Below, one piece after another: positions 25,043 through 33,976 of a stretch of 64,000 nucleotides of DNA. A model generated the notes under the pieces. That model saw only the letters and a list, made by a program, of their open reading frames with translations, made no database searches and was not told the DNA's origin. The translations under genes were made by a program, and so were the position numbers. The DNA is from Streptomyces sp. F001. GTDB taxonomy: Bacteria; Actinomycetota; Actinomycetes; Streptomycetales; Streptomycetaceae. The stretch lies in the NCBI RefSeq assembly GCF_004187715.1, contig NZ_QZWF01000002.1, forward strand, positions 124,001 to 188,000, read 5' to 3'. The number at the start of each line of letters is the position of its first letter. The stretch's first letter is position 1.

Positions 25043-26103
25043 ACCGCGCCCCGGCCGACGACACCTCACCGATGAACCAGGCAGTGATGTACAGCAGTTC
25101 CGTCGCGGACGCACCCCCAGTCCGTGAGCCCCTCCACGCCCCCGTCGCCCATCTCATACGCGGCGGGATGGTCGAAGGCATCCACTACGGCTCCGTCGTC
25201 GTCCTCGGTGCGGACGGCGAGGTCCAGCTCCAGCTCGGCGACATCGAGGCCGCCTTCTACCCCCGGTCGGCACTCAAGCCCGTCCAGGCCGTCGCCATGG
25301 TGCGGGCCGGACTTCCGCTCGACGGCGAGCTGCTCTCGCTCGCCGCCGCCAGCCACTCCGGGGAGGAGCGCCATCTCGCCGGCACCCGGCGCATCCTCGA
25401 CACCGCCGGACTCGACGAGGACGATCTGCGCAACGTCCCCGACCTGCCGTTCGACCCGGTCGTCCGGGACGCCTGGGTGCGTGAGGGCCGTATGCCCTCC
25501 CGGCTCGCCCAGAACTGCTCCGGCAAGCACGCCGCCATGCTCTACACGGCCAAGCTCAACGGCTGGTCCCTCGACGACTACCTCGACCCCGCCCATTCCC
25601 TCCAGCAGGCCATCGCCGAGATCGTCGAGGACCTCACCGGCCAGGGCATCGCCAGGGTGACCGTCGACGGCTGCGGCGCACCCCTGTTCTCCGTCTCCCT
25701 GCACGGCCTTGCGCGGGCCGCCGCCCGTATCACCACCGCCGCTCCCGGCACCCCCGAGGCGCGGGTCGCCGATGCGATGCGCGAGCACGCCGAAATGGCC
25801 TCCGGCTCCGGCCGGGACGTGGCCGCGCTGATGCGGGCCGTGCCCGGACTGCTCGCCAAGGACGGCTTCGAAGGCGTGCAGGTCGCCGCACTCCCGGACG
25901 GCCGGACCGTCGCCGTGAAGATCGCCGACGGCGCCGACCGGGCCCGGATCCCGGTCGCCGCCGCGGCGCTGGCCCGGGCCGGCGTCGACCCGGCGCTGCT
26001 CGCCGAGTTCGCGGGCGAGCCGCTGCTCGGCGGCGGACAGCCGGTCGGCAGCGTCCGGCCGGTGCGCGCGCTCGATCCGCTGCCCTCCGCCTCGTACGCC
26101 TGA
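25039..26103 (+). CDS. L-asparaginase II (Rhizobium etli AnsA-type)
   Basis: A 354-residue cytoplasmic enzyme, or 343 residues from ATG 25072. The thermolabile-type asparaginase family is recognised by [20 protein letters not shown], the catalytic SxxK in [12 protein letters not shown] and the Cys-containing [10 protein letters not shown]. Asparagine is hydrolysed to aspartate and ammonia, feeding the aspartase encoded next. The GTG at 25039 overlaps the small ORF stop. The residues before the conserved core are variable, so the exact start is open. Confidence 0.9.
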   Translation: MNRAPADDTSPMNQAVMYSSSVADAPPVREPLHAPVAHLIRGGMVEGIHYGSVVVLGADGEVQLQLGDIEAAFYPRSALKPVQAVAMVRAGLPLDGELLSLAAASHSGEERHLAGTRRILDTAGLDEDDLRNVPDLPFDPVVRDAWVREGRMPSRLAQNCSGKHAAMLYTAKLNGWSLDDYLDPAHSLQQAIAEIVEDLTGQGIARVTVDGCGAPLFSVSLHGLARAAARITTAAPGTPEARVADAMREHAEMASGSGRDVAALMRAVPGLLAKDGFEGVQVAALPDGRTVAVKIADGADRARIPVAAAALARAGVDPALLAEFAGEPLLGGGQPVGSVRPVRALDPLPSASYA

Positions 26104-26135
26104 CTCGCACACCTCCGACACCACAGAGGACCTTC

Positions 26136-27545
26136 ATGACCGCCGCCACCCGCAGCGAACACGATCTGCTCGGAGACCGCGACGTCCCCGCCGAGGCGTA
26201 CTGGGGCATCCACACCCTGCGCGCCACGGAGAACTTCCCCATCACGGGCACGCCGATCTCCGCCTACCCGCATCTGATCGACGCCCTCGCCGCCGTGAAG
26301 GAGGCCGCCGCTCTCGCGAACGAGGAACTCGGCCTGCTCCCTTCGGACAAGGCGGACGCCATCGTCGCCGCCTGCCGGGAGATACGCTCCGGAAAGCTGC
26401 ACGACCAGTTCGTCGTCGACGTCATCCAGGGCGGTGCCGGCACCTCCACCAACATGAACGCCAACGAGGTCGTCGCCAACCGGGCGTTGGAGCTGCTGGG
26501 CCACGCCAGGGGCCGGTACCGGTACCTGCATCCCAACGAGGACGTCAACCTCGGCCAGTCCACCAACGACGTCTACCCGACCGCCGTCAAGATCGCGACG
26601 GTGTTCGCGGTGCGCGGTCTGCTCAAGGCGATGTCCGTGCTGCAGGACGCCTTCGCCCGCAAGGCCGTCGAGTTCCGCGACGTACTGAAGATGGGGCGCA
26701 CCCAGCTCCAGGACGCGGTGCCGATGACGTTGGGACAGGAGTTCTCGGCGTACGCGGTGATGCTCGACGAGGACCGCAGCCGGCTCGCCGAGGCCGTCGA
26801 GCTGATCCACGAGATCAACCTGGGCGCCACCGCGATCGGGACGGGGCTGAACGCCCCCGCCGGGTACGCGGAAGCCGCTCGCCGCCATCTCGCCGACATC
26901 ACCGGGCTGCCCCTGGTCACCGCCGCGAACCTGGTCGAGGCGACCCAGGACTGCGGGGCGTTCGTGCAGATGTCCGGCGTGCTCAAGCGGATCGCCGTCA
27001 AGCTGTCGAAGAGCTGCAACGACCTGCGCCTGCTGTCCTCCGGGCCGCGCGCGGGCCTCGGTGAGATCAACCTGCCGCCCGTGCAGGCCGGTTCCAGCAT
27101 CATGCCCGGCAAGGTCAACCCGGTGATCCCCGAGGTCGTCAATCAGGTCGCCTTCGAGGTGATCGGCAACGACGTCACCATCACCATGGCCGCCGAGGCC
27201 GGACAGCTTCAGCTGAACGCCTTCGAGCCGGTCATCCTGCACTCCCTGTCGGAGAGCATCACCCATCTCGAGAGCGCCTGCCACGCCCTCGCCGAGCGCT
27301 GCGTGGACGGCATCACCGCCAACACCGAGGCCCTGCGCGCAAGCGTGGAGAACTCCATCGGCCTGGTGACCGCGCTCAACCCGCACATCGGGTACACGGC
27401 CGCCACCGACATCGCCAAGGAGGCCCTGGCCACCGGCCGAGGGGTCGCCGAACTCGTCCTGGAGAGGGGCCTGTTGCCGGCCGAGCGGCTGGCCGCGTTG
27501 TTGCGGCCGGAGGTCGTCGCGGGCAGCGGCTCGCCCGTCGTCTGA
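26136..27545 (+). CDS. aspA: Aspartate ammonia-lyase
   Basis: A 469-residue member of the aspartase/fumarase superfamily. The signature [11 protein letters not shown] (about residues 318-328) carries the catalytic serine, with [14 protein letters not shown] and [13 protein letters not shown] as the two other active-site segments. It converts aspartate to fumarate and ammonia. It begins 32 bases after the asparaginase and forms the second step of an Asn to Asp to fumarate route. ATG 26136 follows AGAGGA. Confidence 0.96.
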   Translation: MTAATRSEHDLLGDRDVPAEAYWGIHTLRATENFPITGTPISAYPHLIDALAAVKEAAALANEELGLLPSDKADAIVAACREIRSGKLHDQFVVDVIQGGAGTSTNMNANEVVANRALELLGHARGRYRYLHPNEDVNLGQSTNDVYPTAVKIATVFAVRGLLKAMSVLQDAFARKAVEFRDVLKMGRTQLQDAVPMTLGQEFSAYAVMLDEDRSRLAEAVELIHEINLGATAIGTGLNAPAGYAEAARRHLADITGLPLVTAANLVEATQDCGAFVQMSGVLKRIAVKLSKSCNDLRLLSSGPRAGLGEINLPPVQAGSSIMPGKVNPVIPEVVNQVAFEVIGNDVTITMAAEAGQLQLNAFEPVILHSLSESITHLESACHALAERCVDGITANTEALRASVENSIGLVTALNPHIGYTAATDIAKEALATGRGVAELVLERGLLPAERLAALLRPEVVAGSGSPVV

Positions 27546-27585
27546 ACTGCGGATGCGCGTCAGGACCTGATGCGGAGGCACACTG

Positions 27586-28515
27586 TTGATCATGACGTCG
27601 TCGCTGACCTTCGAACCGGTCCTGAAGCGCATCGCCGAGGAGATCGAGCACACGCCCGGACGTGGCCGGCCCGCCGACTACATCCCGGCGCTCGCCGCCT
27701 GCGACCCGCGCCGCTTCGGCATGGCCGTCGCGGAGCTGGACGGCACGGTGTACGGCGTGGGGGACTGGCGTGAGCCGTTCTCCACGCAGTCCGTCACCAA
27801 GGTCTTCACCCTCGCCCTCGACCTGGCCCGCGAGGGCGACGAACTCTGGGAACACGTCGGCCGCGAGCCGTCCGGCAACCCGTTCAACTCCCTGGTCCAG
27901 TTGGAGTACGAGAACGGAATTCCGCGCAACCCGTTCATCAACGCCGGTGCGCTGGTCGTCACCGACCGCCTCCAGACCCGTACCGGCGACGCGGCGGGCA
28001 CCCTCCTCGACTTCCTGCGCACCGAGAGCGGCAACCCCGGCCTGGACTTCGACCACGAGGTCGCCGCCTCCGAAGCCGCGCACGGCGACCGCAACGCCGC
28101 CCTGGCCCACTTCATGGCCTCGTACGGCAACATCGACAACCCGGTGCCGCTGCTGCTCGACCAGTACTTCAGGCAGTGCTCCGTCCGGGCCTCCTGCGCC
28201 GACCTCGCCCTCGCCACCGCCTTCCTGGCCCGGCACGGCGTTCGCGCCGACGGCTCGCGGCTGTTCACGCGCAGCCAGGCCAAACAGGTCAACGCGGTGA
28301 TGCTGACCTGCGGAACGTACGACGCGGCCGGCGACTTCGCCTACCGCGTCGGCCTGCCCGGCAAGAGCGGCGTCGGCGGAGGAATCGTCGCCGTCGTGCC
28401 GGGACGCTGCACGTTGTGCGTGTGGAGCCCGGGGCTGGACGAGCGCGGCAACTCGGTCGCCGGGGTCGCTGCCCTGGACCGTTTCACGACGCTCACCGGA
28501 CTGTCGGTGTTCTGA
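27586..28515 (+). CDS. glsA: Glutaminase (serine beta-lactamase-like fold)
   Basis: About 309 residues. It has the glutaminase A pattern: STQSVTKVF with the SxxK pair, NPFINAGALVV and YRVGLPGKSGVGGGIVAVVPG. It hydrolyses glutamine to glutamate and ammonia. GGAGG (27574-27578) is seven bases before a TTG at 27586 and thirteen before ATG 27592, so TTG is the better-spaced start although ATG remains possible. It is probably cotranscribed with the asparaginase and aspartase genes. Confidence 0.93.
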   Translation: MIMTSSLTFEPVLKRIAEEIEHTPGRGRPADYIPALAACDPRRFGMAVAELDGTVYGVGDWREPFSTQSVTKVFTLALDLAREGDELWEHVGREPSGNPFNSLVQLEYENGIPRNPFINAGALVVTDRLQTRTGDAAGTLLDFLRTESGNPGLDFDHEVAASEAAHGDRNAALAHFMASYGNIDNPVPLLLDQYFRQCSVRASCADLALATAFLARHGVRADGSRLFTRSQAKQVNAVMLTCGTYDAAGDFAYRVGLPGKSGVGGGIVAVVPGRCTLCVWSPGLDERGNSVAGVAALDRFTTLTGLSVF

Positions 28516-28596
28516 TCACACGGAGGTCATGCGCAGGTCTCCCACCGGAAGGGGGAACGTCGTTTTCCGGCCACCCGGCGTTGACACGCTGACCGA

Positions 28597-30000
28597 GTGT
28601 TGGCCATGGCTTCCTCCGTCGATCTCCGCCGCTGTCAGGTACTCGGCCTGGCCGGTACCGCCTTTCTCGCACTGGGCGGTGAGACGGCCGGAGCCCTTCC
28701 CGTCCGCGAGCTGTTGTCGCCCTCCTCGGCCGGCGCCGCTCTCGGGCTGGTCGGCGTGTACTTCGGCGTCGTCCTGCTGATCGCGGCCTGGGCCCTGCTC
28801 GGCCGGTTGATCCGCAGTCCCGAACCGCCCACGCCGCGCGCGCTGTTGCTGGTCCTCGCCGTCTGGGCGGCCCCGCTGCTGCTGGCCCCGCCGCTGTTCA
28901 GCCGGGACGTCTACAGCTACCTCGCCCAAGGGGCCATGGTGGACGCCCAGATCGACGTGTACGCGCACGGACCGTCCCGTCTCGGCGGCCCGCTCGCCGA
29001 GGAGGTGTCCCCGGTGTGGCAGCACACCGCGGCACCCTACGGCCCGGTGTTCCTCGCCGCCGCCTCCGCGCTGTCCGGCCTGACCAGCGGCGAACTGCCC
29101 GCCGGCCTCATGGGGATGCGGCTCCTGGCGCTGCTGGGCGTGGCCCTGATGGCGGCCGCGCTGCCCCGCCTCGCCCGGCACAGCGGTGCCGACCCGGCCG
29201 CCGCGCTGTGGCTCGGTGCCCTCAACCCGCTGGTGCTGCTGCACCTCGTGGCCGGCGCACACAACGACGCCATGATGCTCGGCCTGCTCGGCGTCGGCCT
29301 GGTCGCTGCGCTCGGCCGCAGGCCGGTCCTGGGCGCCGTACTCATCACACTGGCCGCGCTGGTGAAGGCGCCCGCCGTGCTCGGACTCGCCGCGATCGTC
29401 GTGCTGCAGATGCGCGCGGGGCGCCACCCGGTACGGGCGGTGCTGACGACCGCCGCCGCGTCCGCGGCCACGACGGTCACCGCGACGGCCGTGGCCGGCA
29501 CCGGGTACGGCTGGATCGCCGCTCTCAACACGCCCGTCTCGCCGCACAACTGGGCGCTCACCAGCCTGCTCGGCCGTGCCACCGGCGCCCTGCTGGAACG
29601 GCTGGGCAGCGATCTGGCGCCGCTCGCCGTCCCGGTGTGGCACGCGGCCGGACTGGCGATCACCGCGATCGCCCTGCTCGTCATATGGCTGCGGCTGCGC
29701 CCCCGCCCGGTGTACGCGCTGGGGCTCAGCCTGGCGGCGGTCGCGGCCTTCGGCCCGGCGATCCGGCCCTGGTACGCGCTGTGGGGGCTGTTCCTCATCG
29801 CCGCCGCGGCGCCCACCACCTGGGTACGGCACCGGGTGGCGGCCGTCACCTGCGTCCTCGCGCTCGCCGTGCTGCCCAGCGGCGGCCCGGCGGACCTCGG
29901 GCAGCTGCTGCTGGCCGTCTCCGGCGGGGTCCTCGCGGTGGTCGTGCTGTGGCAGGCCCACCAGGCCGCGCAGGTCCCGGTCCTGGGACGTACGGCATGA
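28597..30000 (+). CDS. MptB-type polyprenol-phosphomannose-dependent mannosyltransferase
   Basis: A polytopic protein of about 467 residues with some 11 spans. The first extracellular loop contains the GT-C motif FSRDVYSYLAQGAMV (about residues 103-117). Later loops hold PYGPVFLAAAS and GAHNDAMMLGLLGVGLV, and the protein resembles MptB-like alpha-1,6-mannosyltransferases, which use polyprenyl-phosphomannose outside the membrane. GTG 28597 or ATG 28606 may start translation. It overlaps the following mannosyltransferase by ATGA, suggesting a shared glycan pathway such as lipoglycan or glycoprotein mannosylation. Confidence 0.85.
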   Translation: MLAMASSVDLRRCQVLGLAGTAFLALGGETAGALPVRELLSPSSAGAALGLVGVYFGVVLLIAAWALLGRLIRSPEPPTPRALLLVLAVWAAPLLLAPPLFSRDVYSYLAQGAMVDAQIDVYAHGPSRLGGPLAEEVSPVWQHTAAPYGPVFLAAASALSGLTSGELPAGLMGMRLLALLGVALMAAALPRLARHSGADPAAALWLGALNPLVLLHLVAGAHNDAMMLGLLGVGLVAALGRRPVLGAVLITLAALVKAPAVLGLAAIVVLQMRAGRHPVRAVLTTAAASAATTVTATAVAGTGYGWIAALNTPVSPHNWALTSLLGRATGALLERLGSDLAPLAVPVWHAAGLAITAIALLVIWLRLRPRPVYALGLSLAAVAAFGPAIRPWYALWGLFLIAAAAPTTWVRHRVAAVTCVLALAVLPSGGPADLGQLLLAVSGGVLAVVVLWQAHQAAQVPVLGRTA

Positions 30001-31349
30001 GGGCGCCCCGCACCGACCGCGGGCGACCGCTGCTCGTGCTCGTCCTCGCCGCCGCCGTGACCGTCTTCACCGCGACGGTGCCGCTGCTGCGGGACTGGTT
30101 CGACCTGCGCGTCTACCACGGGACCATCCACAGCTGGATCCACGACGGCGGACGCATCTACGACTACCGGGTGCCGGGGACCACGTACGGCTTCACCTAC
30201 CCGCCGTTCGCCGCGGTCGTGATGCTGCCGATGGCCCTCGTCGGCCTGCACACCGCGGTCGCGGTCGCCCTGCTGCTCAATCTGACCGCCCTGGGCGTGT
30301 CGCTGCGGGTGCTGACCGGCAAGGCATGGCGGCGCTACGGCTGGTACGGCTGCTCTCTGGCCGCCGGTGCGCTCGCGCTGTACGAACCGCTCCGCGACAC
30401 GTTCAGCTTCGGCCAGGTCAACCTGCTGCTCCTGGCGCTCGTGATGGTCGACGCCTGGTTGCTCGCCACCGGGCGGGGACGCTGGGCCGGTGTCGGCATC
30501 GGACTCGCGGCGGCGATCAAGCTGACGCCCGCGATCTTCATCGCGCTGCTGCTGCTCGCCCGGCGGTGGCGGGCTGCGGCCGTCGCGACGGTCGTCGCCG
30601 CAGGGGCGACGGGGCTGGCGGCGTGGGTGACGCCGGACGCGTCGCGTTTCTACTGGACGCATGCGCTGTGGGACACCACCCGGGTGGGCCGACTGGACTA
30701 CGTCTCGAACCAGTCCCTGCAGGGCCTCCTGGCCCGCCTCGACCTGGAGGGCAAGTCCGTCTGGGCGGTGGTGGTGCTGCTGGTGATGGGCGTGTGGGCC
30801 TGGCGTGCCCGCAAGGCCGTGGCGGCGGGGGACTGGTACGCCGCGTTCGCCCTGACCGGGCTGACGGCGTGTCTGGTCAGCCCGATCACCTGGGTGCACC
30901 ACCTCGTGTGGCTGCTGCCGTCCTTCGTGGTGCTGGTCCGGGCCGGGCAGCCGCGGATCGCGGCCGCGCTGTACGCGGTGCTGTGCACCAGCGTGGTGTG
31001 GCTGTGGTTCGACGACGCGTCCGGCGTCGACGGGTTTCTCGGCAGCAACACCTATGCCTGGATCACCCTCGGACTGCTGGTGTGGCTGCCGGTCGGTCAC
31101 TCCGGCGCCGAGCGGACGCCCATGAGCCGCAACGCCAGCTCGACCGCCCCCGCGCCCAGACAGGCTGCGGCCGCGATCGCCGCCGTCGCCGGCCAGCCCG
31201 GCCCGGTGTCCGGTGTGTCCGGCGCGGCCACGGGCAGGGCGGGAGGCCCGGGCCGCGGTCTGCTGCGCAGGGCGTCCAGCGAGCCTACCGGATCGACCCG
31301 GCCGGCGGCTTCGAAACCCCAGTCGAGCAACGACCGCGCCTCCTCGTAG
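29997..31349 (+). CDS. GT87-type alpha-1,2-mannosyltransferase with C-terminal tail overprinted on the next gene
   Basis: A 450-residue polytopic glycosyltransferase. The GT-C start DLRVYHGTIHSWIHDGGRIYDY carries the catalytic Asp region. FSFGQVNLLLLALVMVDAW and LVSPITWVHHLVWLLPSF are typical of GT87 enzymes that use polyprenyl-phosphomannose. Hydrophobic family sequence ends near residue 368 (LLVWLPVG). The last 80 or so residues are low-complexity Ala/Pro/Ser/Arg and lie antisense to the carboxypeptidase gene (31097-31349), so the original stop seems to have been lost. ATG overlaps the previous stop. Confidence 0.83.
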   Translation: MRAPRTDRGRPLLVLVLAAAVTVFTATVPLLRDWFDLRVYHGTIHSWIHDGGRIYDYRVPGTTYGFTYPPFAAVVMLPMALVGLHTAVAVALLLNLTALGVSLRVLTGKAWRRYGWYGCSLAAGALALYEPLRDTFSFGQVNLLLLALVMVDAWLLATGRGRWAGVGIGLAAAIKLTPAIFIALLLLARRWRAAAVATVVAAGATGLAAWVTPDASRFYWTHALWDTTRVGRLDYVSNQSLQGLLARLDLEGKSVWAVVVLLVMGVWAWRARKAVAAGDWYAAFALTGLTACLVSPITWVHHLVWLLPSFVVLVRAGQPRIAAALYAVLCTSVVWLWFDDASGVDGFLGSNTYAWITLGLLVWLPVGHSGAERTPMSRNASSTAPAPRQAAAAIAAVAGQPGPVSGVSGAATGRAGGPGRGLLRRASSEPTGSTRPAASKPQSSNDRASS

Positions 31350-32269
31350 ACGGTGAAGGCGTCGCCCGACTGAGGGTTCATCACCGAGACGACGAGGGTG
31401 CGCCCGTCGCGGCGGGCGGCGGCGATCAGAGTATGGCCGGCGTTGCTGGTGTAGCCGTTCTTGATGCCGATCAGGCCCGGGTAGGGCGCCACACCGTCCT
31501 CGCCGGTGAGCAGCCGGTTGGTGTTGTGGATGTCGTACACCGAGCCGTCGACCTCCGGGAACTTGGCCTCGGCCGTCGCGCAGTACCGCGCGAAGTCGGC
31601 GTTGCGCAGCCCCGCGCGGCCGAACACGGCCAGGTCGTAGGCCGACGACACCTGGCCCGGCGCGTCGTATCCGTCGGGCGAGCGGACACGGGTGTCGTGC
31701 GCACCCAGGGTGCGGGCCTTGGTCTCCATGCGCGCGGCCGTGGTGCTCCAGCCCCCGTTGAGCTCGGCCAGGACACGCACGGCGTCGTTGCCGGAGCTGA
31801 GGAACACTCCGCGCCACAGGTCGGTGACGCGGTACGCGCCCCCCTCCTCGACCCCGACCAGGCTGCTCCCCGCCCCGATGCCCGACAGCTCCGCGTCCGT
31901 GACCCGGTGCCGGATCCCTCCGGGCAGCGCCGGCAGCACCGTGAGGGCGAACAGGGTCTTCAGGGTGCTGGCGGGCGGCAGTTTGCGGTGGGCGTCGTGC
32001 GCGGCGAGCACCTCGCCGGTGTCGGCGTCGGCCACCAGCCACGACAGGGCGGAGACGTCCGGGACCTGCGGTGCCCCGGGGCGCGGCAGCGCCTGCGTGC
32101 CGGAGCGGTACAGCAGGGTCGACACCGGGGCTGTCCCCCGCGGCGCGCCCGGTGCACCGGGGTCCGGCTCTGTCGGGGCGGCCGCCGCGACGGGGGCGAG
32201 CGCCAGGATGCCGGCGACGCAGAGACCGCAGGTCGGCACGGCCACCCTGGAAGGGAATCCGATCTTCAT
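31097..32269 (-). CDS. D-alanyl-D-alanine carboxypeptidase (S11 family)
   Basis: A 390-residue cell-envelope enzyme trimming peptidoglycan stem peptides. A Sec signal spans about 1-30. Catalytic Ser101-Lys104 lies in STLK, SGN is at 159-161, and the third motif is KNG (IKNGYTSNAGH) in place of KTG, a known variation. The C-terminus (WPATAAIAAAACLGAGAVEL, then ALRLMG) is a membrane anchor with a short tail. Its last 253 coding bases overlap the mannosyltransferase gene on the other strand. The start is ATG 32269. Confidence 0.92.
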   Translation of the reverse strand: MKIGFPSRVAVPTCGLCVAGILALAPVAAAAPTEPDPGAPGAPRGTAPVSTLLYRSGTQALPRPGAPQVPDVSALSWLVADADTGEVLAAHDAHRKLPPASTLKTLFALTVLPALPGGIRHRVTDAELSGIGAGSSLVGVEEGGAYRVTDLWRGVFLSSGNDAVRVLAELNGGWSTTAARMETKARTLGAHDTRVRSPDGYDAPGQVSSAYDLAVFGRAGLRNADFARYCATAEAKFPEVDGSVYDIHNTNRLLTGEDGVAPYPGLIGIKNGYTSNAGHTLIAAARRDGRTLVVSVMNPQSGDAFTVYEEARSLLDWGFEAAGRVDPVGSLDALRSRPRPGPPALPVAAPDTPDTGPGWPATAAIAAAACLGAGAVELALRLMGVRSAPE

Positions 32270-32373
32270 ATGAGCAACGTAGGAACGAAGTCCTGGCCAC
32301 GCCGCGCTGTCAGGGCCGAATGCGGCAGCCGTGCACCCGGATGCCGCACCGGAGGGACGTGCGTGAACCGCCG

Positions 32374-33519
32374 TCAGTCTCCCTGGCGGGCGGGCAGCGT
32401 CGGCTGGATGCGGCGCAGGAACGTCGCGTTGTCGGGACTCGCGCGCATCCGCTCCAGCAGGGTCTCCAGGCTCGCCTCGCCGTCGCGGGTGCGCAGGGCG
32501 CGCCGCAGCCCGTGCACGGCGGTCAACTCGGGCGGGGACAGGAGGAGTTCCTCGCGGCGGGTGCCGGAGCCCGTGATGTCGACGGCCGGGAAGACCCGGC
32601 GGGAGGCCGGTTCGCGGCTCAGTCGGAGCTCCATGTTGCCGGTGCTCTTGAGTTCCTCGAAGAAGTAGTCGTCGGCGCGGGAGCCGGTCTCGACCAGGGC
32701 GGTGGCGAGGATGGTCAGCGATCCGCCTTCCTCGGCCAGGCGTGCGGCGCCGAAGAAGCGCTTGGGGCCGTGCAGCGCGGCCGCGTCGACGCCACCGCTG
32801 AGGGTGCGGCCACCGGAGGCGGCCGCGTTGTTGTGCGCCCGGCACAGCCGGGTCAGCGAGTCGAGGAGGATCACGACGTCCTCGCCGGCCTCGACGAGCC
32901 GCTTGGCCTGCTCGATCACCAGTTCGGCGAGCGCGATGTGCTGCCTGGGCGTCTGGTCGAAGGTCGAGGCGTACACCTCGCCCCGCACCGAGCGCCGCAT
33001 GTCCGTGACTTCCTCGGGGCGTTCGTCGAGCAGCACCACCATCAGCCGGCATTCGGGGTGGTTGCCGGCGACGGCGGCCGCGATCTGCTGGAGCAGCACG
33101 GTCTTGCCGGTCTTGGGCGGGGCCACGAGGAGCCCGCGTTGCCCCTTGCCGATGGGCGAGAGCAGGTCGACGACGCGTCCGGCGAGACCGGACGCCGGGT
33201 GTTCGAGGCGGAGTCGTTCGCGTGGGTGGAGGGGCGTGAGGTCGCTGAAGTGACGGCGACCGCGGACCTCTTCGGGCGTGCGGCCGTTCACGTGCGCGAC
33301 CTCGGTCAGGGTGCGCTGGGAGCCGCATACGCCTTCGACGAGGTCGCCCTTGCGCAGTCCGTACCGGCGGATCAGCGCGGCCGGGACCTGCGGATCGGCG
33401 GACGTCGGAAGGCAGTTCGCGGCGCGCAGATGTGCCTTGCCGCCCGCGTCGATGTCGACGACACCGGTGACGGCCTGGGCCTGTTGCTGGAGGGGAGGGT
33501 GTTCGAGAGTGGCGGTCAT
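32374..33519 (-). CDS. Short Rho-family transcription termination factor
   Basis: A 381-residue RecA-fold RNA helicase. Walker A is APPKTGKT (about residues 133-140), the catalytic-Glu strand is VVLLDERPEEVTDM, Walker B is VVILLDSLTR, and the Q/R-loop region includes HGPKRFFGAARLAEEGGSL. The N-terminal RNA-binding region is short and lacks the long Arg/Asn-rich insertion of the main actinobacterial Rho, so this should be a second copy. ATG 33519 follows GAAAGGA. The leader is unusually C-rich, consistent with autoregulated termination. Confidence 0.88.
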   Translation of the reverse strand: MTATLEHPPLQQQAQAVTGVVDIDAGGKAHLRAANCLPTSADPQVPAALIRRYGLRKGDLVEGVCGSQRTLTEVAHVNGRTPEEVRGRRHFSDLTPLHPRERLRLEHPASGLAGRVVDLLSPIGKGQRGLLVAPPKTGKTVLLQQIAAAVAGNHPECRLMVVLLDERPEEVTDMRRSVRGEVYASTFDQTPRQHIALAELVIEQAKRLVEAGEDVVILLDSLTRLCRAHNNAAASGGRTLSGGVDAAALHGPKRFFGAARLAEEGGSLTILATALVETGSRADDYFFEELKSTGNMELRLSREPASRRVFPAVDITGSGTRREELLLSPPELTAVHGLRRALRTRDGEASLETLLERMRASPDNATFLRRIQPTLPARQGD

Positions 33520-33540
33520 GGTGGTCGGTCCTTTCAGGAC

Positions 33541-33600
33541 GGAGGGCCTGGGACACAGGCATGCAGGAGCAAGAGAGGGGGGAGCCGCAGGGGAGGGCGT
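33541..33600 (-). promoter_or_regulatory. C-rich, G-poor leader (rut-like) of the Rho gene
   Basis: In the transcript of the rho-like gene this 60-base segment contains 32 C and 11 G, strikingly skewed for a genome where both are common. Such C>G bubbles are the hallmark of Rho utilisation sites. It lies about 20-80 bases before the start codon. Confidence 0.5.
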
Positions 33601-33763
33601 ACGTACGTGCCTCCGGGCGGCGGAGAACAGCACCTCGGCGACGGACCGCAAGGTCTGCTGATGAGGTGGTGCTGAGAAGCCGCTGATCCGACCGGGATTA
33701 CGGCGGGCGGTTCGGCAGACTGAGGAAGGAAACTGCACCGGCGCCACATCGGGGCGTACACAA

Positions 33764-33946
33764 GTGCTTACCGCACGATACCACCCGATCCGCGGCTACC
33801 GCTGTGACGTACGCCTCAATGTCCCGGCCGAGGGCCGGATCGGCGTGCCGCTGCTCGCCGTGCCCATGCTGGTCCCGCTCGGGTTCGCGCCCTGGCGGTA
33901 CGGCCTCGCCTTCGCGGCGCCCGGCCCCGCGTCGCCAGGCTCCTGA
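33764..33946 (+). CDS. Small hypothetical protein or gene fragment
   Basis: A 60-codon frame starting at GTG 33764 (MLTARYHPIRGYRCDVRLNV start) with a hydrophobic segment (IGVPLLAVPMLVPLGFAPW). No clear ribosome site precedes it. It lies between the divergent rho leader and the methyltransferase gene. It could be a short membrane peptide, or part of the methyltransferase leader with no coding function. Confidence 0.25.
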   Translation: MLTARYHPIRGYRCDVRLNVPAEGRIGVPLLAVPMLVPLGFAPWRYGLAFAAPGPASPGS

Positions 33947-33976
33947 TACCGGCGACGCCGTTCCTGCTGTCCAGGC

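Noticed and set aside
29037..32300. Very long minus-strand frame across the mannosyltransferases and into the carboxypeptidase.
   Set aside because: It is antisense to two conserved polytopic proteins and out of frame with the carboxypeptidase; composition is typical of shadow frames in high-GC DNA.
33520..33747. A 76-codon N-terminal extension of the short Rho from ATG 33747.
   Set aside because: GAAAGGA stands correctly before ATG 33519, and the extension is Pro/Arg/Ser-rich with the C-bias expected of a non-coding leader.
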